Source: Rhodospirillaceae bacterium
GTDB taxonomy: Bacteria > Pseudomonadota > Alphaproteobacteria > Rhodospirillales > Magnetovibrionaceae
Reading direction: 5' to 3'
DNA length: 6,249 bases
Assembly: GCA_029883045.1 (NCBI GenBank)
Contig: JAOUJU010000109.1
Location: 1 to 6,249 of the forward strand
Part shown: piece by piece, positions 1-4,778 of the stretch
Numbering within the stretch: the first letter of the stretch is position 1
Layout of the letters: each line of letters starts with the position of its first letter
The notes under the pieces: model-generated
The model's database searches: none
Told to the model about the DNA's origin: nothing
The model's input: the letters and a program-made list of their open reading frames with translations, nothing else
Made by a program: the position numbers and the translations under genes

Positions 1-1
1 A

Positions 2-130
2 AGGCCGACCACCGCCATGTTTTGCCCCGGCAGCGGTGGGTCATGCTATGGCTGCGACTATGAGGCGTGGGCATCACTAGCGCCACCCGCCCGACATTTT
101 TCACACACCCAAAAGGAGCAAACAATATGA
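2..130 (+). CDS. possible small Cys-containing ORF, 5' end uncertain or cut by window
   Basis: An open frame runs from the window edge to a TGA at 128-130. Its first in-frame ATG is at 17, which would give 37 residues. The N-terminal part reads FCPGSGGSCYGCDYEAW, with three cysteines and a glycine-rich stretch. This looks more like a real small phage protein than random translation, whereas the C-terminal half is unremarkable. The stop overlaps the ATG of the next gene (ATGA at 127-130), an arrangement common in this operon and compatible with translational coupling. Against it, the Shine-Dalgarno sequence of the next gene lies inside it and no ribosome site is visible before position 17. I do not recognise a family. 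It may instead be the tail of a longer gene starting outside the window. Confidence 0.33.
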   Translation, partial: RPTTAMFCPGSGGSCYGCDYEAWASLAPPARHFSHTQKEQTI

Positions 131-324
131 GTTTTAAATTTAAGTTAAACGAAACAGTAACCATTATTGCGTTAAACCAAACCGGAACGATACAGGACCG
201 CGCGCAATACCTTACCGGCAAAGATATGTATCAGCTGCATTACAAAGCAGCAGACGGGCGGGCAATCACTACCTGGTGGGCCGAGGACTTGCTACATAGC
301 GAATCAGCAGAGGCCGTCAGATAA
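127..324 (+). CDS. small conserved phage protein, WW-motif (65 aa)
   Basis: The ATG at 127 is chosen over an in-frame GTG at 67 because AAGGAG at 112-117 sits 9 bases before it and the added 20 residues look random. The protein has two halves: a beta-like start (VTIIALNQTGTI, about residues 11-22), then YQLHYKAADGRAITTWWAEDLL (about 38-59, split here as YQLHYKAADGR and AITTWWAEDLL). Small phage proteins with a similar ending (YKAxDGRAxxxWWxExxL) are common in temperate phages of proteobacteria, and I recognise the pattern without knowing a function. A small beta-barrel or KOW-like fold is a guess from the strand pattern. Its stop TAA shares a base with the next ATG (TAATG), so the two are probably translationally coupled. 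Confidence 0.85.
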   Translation: MSFKFKLNETVTIIALNQTGTIQDRAQYLTGKDMYQLHYKAADGRAITTWWAEDLLHSESAEAVR

Positions 325-665
325 TGTCTACACACAGAGAAGACTTATTTTTACACGTTGTTAAAAACCTGAATTTCGGCAACGTGCAAGACGAACTCAG
401 CAGCCTGCTGCATGACTGCATCGTGGCCAGCCGCGCGACAGGCAATCAAAGCGAATTAAGCTTGAAGCTAAAAATAAAGCCAATCGGCCAAACTGGACAG
501 TATGAAATTATCGACAGCACCACGCACAAGCTGGCGCAAGCGGCAAAACCCAGCACGTTAATGTTTGGCACGCCAGACGGCAACCTGACCCGCGAAAACC
601 CGAACCAGCAAAAACTGGCGCTGCGCGACGTTGACAGCGTGCCCGCCATCCACAAACAAATTTAA
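324..665 (+). CDS. conserved phage protein of unknown function (113 aa)
   Basis: The start ATG overlaps the previous stop by one base (TAATG), which supports coupled translation. The N-terminus is predicted helical. It is followed by an alternating strand LSLKLKIKPIG (residues 45-55) and a conserved-looking segment TLMFGTPDGNLTRENPNQQ (about 78-96). This layout, a helical head, one long beta strand and a [FT]xTPDGNLTRxxPxQ motif, matches a family of hypothetical phage proteins that I remember encoded just before DUF2303 genes, as it is here. No catalytic motif is visible. Conserved pairing suggests a shared process with the DUF2303 protein, but that is inference. The gene ends 26 bases before the DUF2303 start. 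Confidence 0.85.
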   Translation: MSTHREDLFLHVVKNLNFGNVQDELSSLLHDCIVASRATGNQSELSLKLKIKPIGQTGQYEIIDSTTHKLAQAAKPSTLMFGTPDGNLTRENPNQQKLALRDVDSVPAIHKQI

Positions 666-691
666 CAACAACAGAAAAGGACAACCGAAAA

Positions 692-1489
692 ATGGACAAC
701 ACACAGGCACTCATTAACGAAATGACCCGCAAACAAATTGCAGGCAACCCGATTGAAGTAAACGCCGAAACCTACACATTGCTACCGGAAGGCTACACGG
801 TACACAAATTTGCAAAAGAACTTGACGCACCCAAACGCATAGAAGCGCGCCCCACACTGCTGACCGTCGCGTCATTTATTGAGTACTACAACCGCTTCGC
901 CAATGAATCAAGCACCATTTATGCGCAAACCGACTGCGCACGCTTTGAGGCCGTTATAGACCACCACGACATAAACAGCCCACAGTTTGGCGACCACCGC
1001 CCAACTTACAAGTGCCCCACATCCACAGCGTGGACCACCTGGACAGCCGCCGACCGCATGAAAATGGAACAAGCAGACTTTGCCCGCTTCATCGAAAACA
1101 ACCTGGACGACATAGTAAACCCGGATGGCGCAACCATGCTCGAAATTGCCCTAACCCTGCAAGCCAAAACAAACGTGGACTTTAAGCAAGCCACCCGACT
1201 GGATAACGGCCAGGTAGTAATAAAATACAACGAACAAATTGACGGCGTCGCCGGAGCCGCCGGAACAATGCAAATACCTTACAGCATACAACTAGGCATC
1301 GCCCCATTAAAAGGCGGCGACGTTTACAAAATAGAAGCGCGCTACCGCTGGCGCATAAACAACGGGCAACTATCTATGTGGTACGAACTTGCCAACCCCG
1401 AAAAACGCTTTGAAGCAGCCGTGCAGGACGTTTGCAAACACATAAAAGACAGCATGACAAACGGCCACATGATAGAAGGCCACCGCTAA
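692..1489 (+). CDS. DUF2303 family protein (E. coli YfdQ-like phage protein)
   Basis: AAAGGA at 676-681 precedes the ATG by 10 bases. At 265 residues it is close to the family's usual size. Family signatures appear in order: APKRIEA near 46-52, SFIEYYNRF at 61-69, AVIDHH at 87-92, paired tryptophans W114 and W117, QADFARFIENN at 127-137, GATMLEIA at 146-153, and IPYSIQLGIAPLKGG with YKIEARYRWRI at about 195-222. This is the pattern of DUF2303, whose best-known member is YfdQ of the E. coli CPS-53 prophage. The biochemical role is not established. There is no signal peptide or membrane segment, so it is probably cytoplasmic. It is the largest gene of the operon before int and lies between the 113-aa gene and a run of very small genes. 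The family assignment is strong and the function is unknown. Confidence 0.93.
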   Translation: MDNTQALINEMTRKQIAGNPIEVNAETYTLLPEGYTVHKFAKELDAPKRIEARPTLLTVASFIEYYNRFANESSTIYAQTDCARFEAVIDHHDINSPQFGDHRPTYKCPTSTAWTTWTAADRMKMEQADFARFIENNLDDIVNPDGATMLEIALTLQAKTNVDFKQATRLDNGQVVIKYNEQIDGVAGAAGTMQIPYSIQLGIAPLKGGDVYKIEARYRWRINNGQLSMWYELANPEKRFEAAVQDVCKHIKDSMTNGHMIEGHR

Positions 1490-1504
1490 CAAAAGGACAC
1501 CAGC

Positions 1505-1633
1505 GTGCAAAACACCAACACATTAAACGCACAATGGCATCAACTGGCAACCAGCGCAAAGGCAATTGAAAAACTTGCCCGCGCGCTGCGCGCTGAATAC
1601 GAAAAGCTGTGCAACAAAAAGGCGCAACCATGA
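1505..1633 (+). CDS. 42-aa helical mini-protein with GTG start
   Basis: This short frame fills the otherwise empty gap after the DUF2303 gene. It starts with GTG at 1505, preceded by AAAAGGA at 1491-1497 with a 7-base spacer, and ends with TGA at 1631-1633. The stop overlaps the ATG of the next gene as ATGA, the same coupling used elsewhere in the operon. The product is probably one long helix, with the central part WHQLATSAKAIEKLARALR showing leucines and alanines at helical spacing and a basic C-terminus. I do not recognise a family. The good ribosome site, the fitting spacing and the overlap support translation. Its size and GTG start make it easy to miss in automatic annotation. Confidence 0.62.
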   Translation: MQNTNTLNAQWHQLATSAKAIEKLARALRAEYEKLCNKKAQP

Positions 1634-1806
1634 CAGATAAATGGCAAGACAAACCCGACGCACCAGGGCGCTGGTGGTGCAAAAAAAACGGCCAGGTATC
1701 CATGCACATAATCAAATGCAGAAACGGCAACCTGTTTATTGTTGACCGCTACAACTTAATTGACGTAACAGAGGCAGACGGGCAATGGCAAAAAGTAAAA
1801 CACTGA
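1630..1806 (+). CDS. small Trp-rich phage protein (58 aa)
   Basis: The ATG at 1630 overlaps the previous stop (ATGA). An in-frame GTG at 1609 would add seven residues but lies inside the preceding gene with no better ribosome site. AAAAAGG at 1616-1622 is a suitable Shine-Dalgarno sequence for 1630. The protein begins with a W-x-D-K-P-D-x-P-G-x-W-W segment (residues 5-16) followed by beta-like pieces such as GNLFIVDRYNLIDV. Small phage proteins opening with a PxxPGxWW turn are frequent and usually of unknown function, possibly compact beta folds. One cysteine pair (about C17 and C28) is too widely spaced to call a zinc site. It overlaps the start of the following zinc-ribbon gene by 22 nt. 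Confidence 0.75.
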   Translation: MTDKWQDKPDAPGRWWCKKNGQVSMHIIKCRNGNLFIVDRYNLIDVTEADGQWQKVKH

Positions 1807-2018
1807 TAACAGCAGACGGCCAAAAAAAGCGCTGGTGCCCCTGCTGCAAATCTTGGCAACTGGACAGCGACTTTTACAACAACGCCGCCCGCCCAAACGG
1901 TAAAAGCACCGCCTGCAAAGTATGCGACCGACTGCGGTGGAAACCGGCAAAAAAACAACCACAACAGCCAACCATTGACGCAGACCTGTTTGCGCGCGCA
2001 ATGGGTTTACCGCGATGA
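1785..2018 (+). CDS. zinc-ribbon protein, copy 1 of a tandem pair (77 aa)
   Basis: The ATG at 1785 lies inside the end of the previous gene, with GAGG at 1771-1774 as a plausible ribosome site. The protein has a C-x2-C-x22-C-x2-C layout (CPCC at about 18-21 and CKVC at about 44-47), which should bind one zinc ion. The spacer contains an aromatic DFY and a basic Gly-Lys turn, as in small treble-clef or HNH-like zinc knuckles, but no catalytic His-Asn-His is present. A basic Pro/Gln-rich linker (WKPAKKQPQQP) leads to a short C-terminal tail TIDADLFARAMGLPR. The next gene has the same cysteine spacing and a related tail, so the two are paralogues. DNA or RNA binding is likely by analogy, with the exact role unknown. 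Its stop overlaps the next start (ATGA). Confidence 0.82.
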   Translation: MAKSKTLITADGQKKRWCPCCKSWQLDSDFYNNAARPNGKSTACKVCDRLRWKPAKKQPQQPTIDADLFARAMGLPR

Positions 2019-2236
2019 AAACAGAAAAACGCTGCTGCACTTGCAAAAAAATAAAACCAATGGACGCATTTTGCCGCGCCACCCACAGCAGCGACGGCAG
2101 GCAATCAAAATGCCGACAATGCAACAGCGAATACGGCAAAGTGAGAGCACGAAAAGCAACACACAACAACAAAAACGCAGGCACCGCCCCACATATCGAC
2201 GCGGCAAATTTTAACAATTTAATGAAATTAATGTGA
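2015..2236 (+). CDS. zinc-ribbon protein, copy 2 of a tandem pair (73 aa)
   Basis: The start is ATG at 2015, overlapping the previous stop as ATGA, so it is probably translated by coupling. The protein shows C-x2-C-x22-C-x2-C (CCTC near 7-10, CRQC near 33-36), the same spacing as its upstream neighbour. Further shared points are CK after the first pair, an acidic-aromatic DAF/DFY element and a Gly-Arg/Lys turn before the second pair. A basic linker (VRARKATHNNKN) is followed by HIDAANFNNLMKLM, which lines up with the tail of copy 1 as IDAxxFxxxMxL. I infer a tandem duplication followed by divergence. The zinc fold is well supported. Nucleic-acid binding is likely given the basic linker, but no specific function can be assigned. 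Confidence 0.82.
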   Translation: MKTEKRCCTCKKIKPMDAFCRATHSSDGRQSKCRQCNSEYGKVRARKATHNNKNAGTAPHIDAANFNNLMKLM

Positions 2237-2245
2237 CAGGCTAGA

Positions 2246-2587
2246 ATGGCATCAACAGCAGAAACAATATATCAGGAAATAATCGTGCGCGACTTGCTGC
2301 CGCTGGCGGTCTTCTGCGAGCTATACGGCATCGCACCCGGCACCGTGCGCAGCTGGAAATGCCGCTACCCATGGCTGGTGGGTGTTGTTATATTTGACCC
2401 GCCAGAAACAAAAATACATATATCAATAGCAGGGTATGAAAAATGGATAACAGGACAAATAAGCAAAAGCAATACCCAACCGGCACCCGACCGCACCACA
2501 ACGGCATCCAAATCAGCTTTAAACTGCCCGACGACGCCGCCGCCACGTATCACCACTTCAACTGGCCGCAAACGCCTGCTAACCTAG
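2246..2587 (+). CDS. excisionase-like DNA-binding protein (Xis), C-terminus overlaps int
   Basis: The ATG at 2246 lies 9 bases after the preceding stop, with only a weak AGG (2238-2240) before it, so coupling to the upstream gene is likely. Residues 17-43 form a probable helix-turn-helix (LPLAVFCELYGIAPGTVRSW). They are followed by the WL-x-GVV-x-F-D-P-P...-I-S-I-x-GY-x-x-W wing (43-67), which resembles the W-EG-x-x-F/W-x-AP-DG-x-x-x-x-I-x-x-Y-x-x-W core of phage excisionase-family proteins. Xis proteins bend attP DNA and direct integrase towards excision. The position directly before int fits. The remaining 47 residues (about 67-113) lie in the integrase coding region in another frame and are low-complexity Thr/Pro-rich, so the functional protein is probably the first 72 residues or so. 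Whether the tail matters is unclear. Confidence 0.72.
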   Translation: MASTAETIYQEIIVRDLLPLAVFCELYGIAPGTVRSWKCRYPWLVGVVIFDPPETKIHISIAGYEKWITGQISKSNTQPAPDRTTTASKSALNCPTTPPPRITTSTGRKRLLT

Positions 2588-3666
2588 CCCGCGCGGGCCG
2601 AATACGGCAGCACATCGTCGACGCCATCCGGTTGGGTGTATTCAGATGGGAAGACCACATACCAGACCACCCCCGCGCCGCACAAGCCAAAAAAGGCACA
2701 TTCGCCGACTACGCGCAAGCCTACTTAGACAATGCGCAGAACGACTGGAAACCACAAACGCGGTACAAATTTAAGGGCATACTGAACAAAATATGGATGC
2801 CCGGCCTGGCCGACCAACCGATAAACGCAATAAACTACAAAGCACTATCCGCCACACTAACTGCCGCCGTCGCCAGGTTTGAAGCCCAGCACGGCAAACC
2901 GCCCAGCGTATCACTGTATAACGACTGGCTGGCCACCGTGCGCGGCACGTTTGAAATGGCCGCCGCAAACGGCGACATATCCCGCACCCGCAACCCGGCG
3001 GCAGAGTTTAAAAACAAAACACGCGTGCGCACCGAACCTGACCCCTTTGACCAGGAAGAAGCCAGCGAAATAATATCGAACATTTATGCGCACGACGGCG
3101 CACTGGCTGGCGCGTGGTTTGAGCTTGGATTTTTTACCGGAATGCGCTACCCCAGCGAACCCGCCGCGCTCACCTGGCAGCACGTAGACTGGCGCAAAAA
3201 CGAGCTAAAAATTAACCAGATATACAGCAAACACGCCGCCGACGGCATCCAGCGCACCACCAAAACCGGCGTGGCGCGCACTGTATTACTCAACACCCGC
3301 AGCCGCCATGCGCTCGAAACGCTGCGCGCAGAAACCGGCTTTACCGACGGGCACCTGTTTTTAATCGACGGCGCAATGGTCAAAGGCGGTGAAACGCTGC
3401 GCATAATATGGCGAGCAGCAATCAAACGGCTAAAAATCAGATACAGGGATATGTACAACATGCGCCACACGTATGCCACCTTTGGCCTCATGCAAGGCGC
3501 AAACCCGGCCTTTATGGCCAGCCAGCTGGGCCACAGCCAGCAGGAGTTTTTTAAGACATACGCAAAATGGATAAACAGTCAAAACAATCAGCAGCAAATC
3601 GCAATAATAGACAGCGGCTTGCAAAACCTGCCGCAAACCTGCCGCAAATTATCGAAAATACTGTAA
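2443..3666 (+). CDS. int: phage tyrosine recombinase / integrase (DUF3596-type N-terminus)
   Basis: This 407-aa enzyme would catalyse site-specific recombination between attP and a tRNA gene. Residues 12-75 match the Arab-Int-like DUF3596 arm-binding region (…PQTPANLARAGRIRQ…LGVF). Residues 86-190 form the helical core-binding domain (FADYAQAYLDNAQ…). The catalytic domain follows with R235 (TGMRYPSE), K274 (TTKTGVARTVLL), R341 in YNMRHTYAT, H364 (LGHS) and nucleophile Y373 (KTYAKW). The usual first His of the H-x-x-R box is Y338, a substitution seen in some phage integrases. The ATG at 2443 has AGGG at 2431-2434 and is the only reasonable start. It overlaps the xis frame by 145 nt. The last codons also carry two arm-type repeats of attP, and the tRNA-derived core starts 25 bases after the stop. 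All catalytic residues are present, so it is probably active. Confidence 0.95.
   Translation: MDNRTNKQKQYPTGTRPHHNGIQISFKLPDDAAATYHHFNWPQTPANLARAGRIRQHIVDAIRLGVFRWEDHIPDHPRAAQAKKGTFADYAQAYLDNAQNDWKPQTRYKFKGILNKIWMPGLADQPINAINYKALSATLTAAVARFEAQHGKPPSVSLYNDWLATVRGTFEMAAANGDISRTRNPAAEFKNKTRVRTEPDPFDQEEASEIISNIYAHDGALAGAWFELGFFTGMRYPSEPAALTWQHVDWRKNELKINQIYSKHAADGIQRTTKTGVARTVLLNTRSRHALETLRAETGFTDGHLFLIDGAMVKGGETLRIIWRAAIKRLKIRYRDMYNMRHTYATFGLMQGANPAFMASQLGHSQQEFFKTYAKWINSQNNQQQIAIIDSGLQNLPQTCRKLSKIL
3624..3647 (+). repeat. arm-type integrase repeats, int-side arm (2 copies)
   Basis: Two overlapping copies of AAACCTGCCGCAA at 3624-3636 and 3635-3647, exactly 11 bp apart, lie within the last codons of int. 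The same 13-mer recurs beyond the core at 3826-3838. Likely binding sites for the N-terminal domain of the integrase. Confidence 0.7.
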
Positions 3667-3673
3667 CTGATTG

Positions 3674-3688
3674 TTTTAACTGTTAAAA
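3674..3688. repeat. AT-rich perfect palindrome beside the attP core
   Basis: TTTTAACTGTTAAAA has 7-bp arms around one base. It lies between the int stop and the CCA end of the core. It may bind an accessory protein or help strand opening. As an RNA hairpin it would be weak, so I do not call it a terminator. Confidence 0.45.
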
Positions 3689-3690
3689 TA

Positions 3691-3715
3691 TGGTGCGAAA
3701 GGAGAGACTCGAACT
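3691..3715 (-). other. attP core: 3' end of a tRNA gene (probably tRNA-Leu)
   Basis: Read on the minus strand the segment gives a T-loop TTCGAGT, the 3' half of the T-stem CTCTC, the acceptor strand CTTTCGC, discriminator A and CCA, with exact tRNA spacing (7-5-7-1-3). The 5' half of the T-stem (GAGAG) is matched only for its last two bases and the rest of a tRNA is missing. It is therefore a tRNA fragment used for targeting and not a gene. A GAGAG/CTCTC T-arm followed by an acceptor ending CGCACCA resembles proteobacterial tRNA-Leu genes. The isotype is a judgement, because no anticodon is present. Integration would restore a complete tRNA in the host. Confidence 0.85.
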
Positions 3716-3733
3716 AAAAACAGCAACACGGTG

Positions 3734-3799
3734 CAATGCCCGGCAACGGTAACAGCTTGTTTTTGTTGGCCTCTTGTTCGCTTACGTTGCCCGGCATTG
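3734..3799. repeat. 15-bp inverted repeat inside attP
   Basis: The left arm CAATGCCCGGCAACG (3734-3748) and the right arm CGTTGCCCGGCATTG (3785-3799) are reverse complements except at the central base. They are separated by 36 bases. Each arm also contains the small palindrome TGCC-C-GGCA, so the same 9-mer occurs as both direct and inverted repeat. The location between core and distal arm suggests a site for an accessory factor such as Xis or a regulator, or a transcribed hairpin that shields attP from read-through. The choice is open. Confidence 0.6.
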
Positions 3800-3806
3800 T
3801 CCAATA

Positions 3807-3838
3807 TTGCCGCAGACTTGCCGGAAAACCTGCCGCAA
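3807..3838 (+). repeat. arm-type integrase repeats, distal arm (3 copies)
   Basis: Three copies of a TTGCCGCAGA / CTTGCCGGAAA / CCTGCCGCAA motif start their TGCCG element at 3808, 3819 and 3831. The last copy is identical over 13 bp (3826-3838) to the two copies in the end of int. Same orientation and near-helical spacing fit cooperative integrase binding. Confidence 0.68.
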
Positions 3839-3875
3839 TTATATGCAGTTTTTCAAAAAAAAGCAGCATTAATAC

Positions 3876-3904
3876 TTGCAATGCAATCTCAGGTTGCATA
3901 TACT
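3876..3904 (+). promoter_or_regulatory. sigma70-type promoter with operator in the spacer (copy 1)
   Basis: TTGCAA (3876-3881), a 17-bp spacer and TATACT (3899-3904) make a strong sigma70-type promoter 63 bases before the ATG at 3968. The inverted repeat ATGCAA-N7-TTGCAT (3881-3886 and 3894-3899) spans the whole spacer, so a bound protein would block RNA polymerase. A 30-bp stretch around it recurs at 5063-5092 with one mismatch, indicating shared control of the two downstream genes. Confidence 0.82.
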
Positions 3905-3911
3905 TATTTAC

Positions 3912-3926
3912 GTGGAGGACATCCAC
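3912..3926 (+). other. short hairpin in the leader of the 252-aa gene
   Basis: GTGGA and TCCAC pair around a 5-base loop just after the promoter. It is a weak structure that might protect the 5' end of the message, and it could be chance. Confidence 0.25.
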
Positions 3927-3967
3927 AGCTGACCCGGCAGCGACACCGGTAAGACAAGGACACTAAA

Positions 3968-4726
3968 ATGAAAACAATCACCCTCGATCAATTAACCCCC
4001 CTTTTAAAGCAAGCCTGGACGCATGAGCAAACTATTGATTTCTCGGACAGCGGCACTAAAACTATTGAGCACTACGACAGGAAGTCGGAAACGTCAGAGC
4101 TTGAGCATATAGCCTGGACCCAGGGATTTGCGTGGGTAACGTCAAAGCTTGACGGCATCACGATCACTTACACTGAGTCATTTGGTTACGATGATTATGA
4201 CGAGGACTCGTTTAACGCATCCACTGACGGAATGGATGAAGTATGGAAAATCGAAGGGCTGACAGTGCTCGACGATGGCGACGAAATGAGCGAAAGCGAG
4301 ATAGCAGATTATCTTGACGAATCATTTAGCACTATCGACTACAGCGGCCTGGATTTTGACGAGACAATTGACATAGACGTAGACGAGGACTCAGAGATGG
4401 AAACATACACTGTAGAGATAGACAATCAGCCAAATGTTAAATTCACGGGCAAGAAAATTGGCGGCGCATCGACAAGCAATAATCAAGCATCGAGTTATTA
4501 TAGCGGCACAGTTGGTCGATGGACAGTGCTGCGGTTGTATCAAACTGCAAAAGGTAAATATATCTGCGAGCAGATTAACTACACTCAACACCAGGGCGAG
4601 CACAACAGATTCTCCGGCGCAGTGTGCGAAACACTGGACGAAGTATTTAAGTTTTTTGGCTACCGCTGGTTAGCTAAAGAGCTATACGACGATGCAGGCA
4701 TCGAGTGCACGGTAACAGTGGAGTAA
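3968..4726 (+). CDS. highly acidic 252-aa accessory protein (possible DNA mimic)
   Basis: AAGGA at 3956-3960 is 7 bases before the ATG, and a strong promoter lies at 3876-3904. By my count the protein has 52 Asp/Glu against 18 Lys/Arg. Residues 61-150 are extreme, with 32 acidic and one basic residue, including FGYDDYDEDS and DETIDIDVDEDSE. The N-terminus (LDQLTPLLKQAWTHEQTIDF) and the C-terminal 70 residues (GRWTVLRLYQTAKGKYIC; FFGYRWLAKELYDDAGIE) look like folded, conserved domains joined by the acidic centre. There is no signal peptide or membrane span. I recall similar C-terminal segments in proteins of mobile elements but no named family. Such charge distribution is typical of DNA-mimic anti-restriction or anti-nuclease proteins, though a calcium-binding or chaperone-like role is also possible. 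It is followed by a clear terminator, so it forms a one-gene unit. Confidence 0.88.
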   Translation: MKTITLDQLTPLLKQAWTHEQTIDFSDSGTKTIEHYDRKSETSELEHIAWTQGFAWVTSKLDGITITYTESFGYDDYDEDSFNASTDGMDEVWKIEGLTVLDDGDEMSESEIADYLDESFSTIDYSGLDFDETIDIDVDEDSEMETYTVEIDNQPNVKFTGKKIGGASTSNNQASSYYSGTVGRWTVLRLYQTAKGKYICEQINYTQHQGEHNRFSGAVCETLDEVFKFFGYRWLAKELYDDAGIECTVTVE

Positions 4727-4730
4727 CGAT

Positions 4731-4752
4731 AGAGGGGCTTCGGCCCCTCTTT
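4731..4752 (+). terminator. intrinsic terminator (UUCG loop) after the acidic-protein gene
   Basis: AGAGGGGC (4731-4738), loop TTCG, GCCCCTCT (4743-4750), then TT. An 8-bp perfect stem with a stable tetraloop lies 4 bases after the stop codon. The T-run is short (TTTCC), so some read-through into the 74-aa gene is possible. Confidence 0.85.
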
Positions 4753-4778
4753 CCAAATAACACAAAGAGAGAATGAAT

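Larger units (their letters stand above)
3624..3838. other. phage attachment site attP (core plus both arms)
   Basis: The region directly after int holds a tRNA-derived core (3691-3715) flanked by direct repeats containing CTTGCCG or CCTGCCGCAA on both sides: two copies at 3624-3647 and three at 3807-3838. All are in the same orientation at 11-12 bp spacing, about one helical turn. This is the layout of an integrase-dependent attP, with arm-type sites on either side of a core. An AT-rich palindrome and a 15-bp inverted repeat lie between the parts. Because the two arms separate to opposite prophage ends on integration, finding both beside one core suggests the unintegrated form. The roles of the individual repeats are inferred. 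Confidence 0.78.

Noticed and set aside
67..126. Longer form of the 65-aa gene starting at GTG 67
   Set aside because: The AAGGAG at 112-117 fits ATG 127, and the extra 20 residues do not resemble the family.
1749..2217. Long minus-strand ORFs rich in Cys/Leu/Phe opposite the zinc-ribbon genes
   Set aside because: They are shadows of the A/C-rich coding strand, with no ribosome sites or recognisable protein features.
3147..3491. 114-aa minus-strand ORF within int
   Set aside because: It is an antisense shadow of the conserved catalytic domain of the integrase.
3691..3715. A tRNA gene on the minus strand
   Set aside because: Only the T-loop-to-CCA part is present. Upstream bases do not form the T-stem, anticodon arm or acceptor partner, so it is an attachment-site fragment.
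3731..3966. Two overlapping + strand ORFs (3731-3952 and 3736-3966) between int and the acidic-protein gene
   Set aside because: No ribosome site. The frames run through the inverted repeat, arm repeats and promoter, and the proteins look random.
4773..4778. ATG at 4773 as start of the 74-aa protein
   Set aside because: The purine-rich ribosome site would be only one base away, whereas ATG 4779 has normal spacing.
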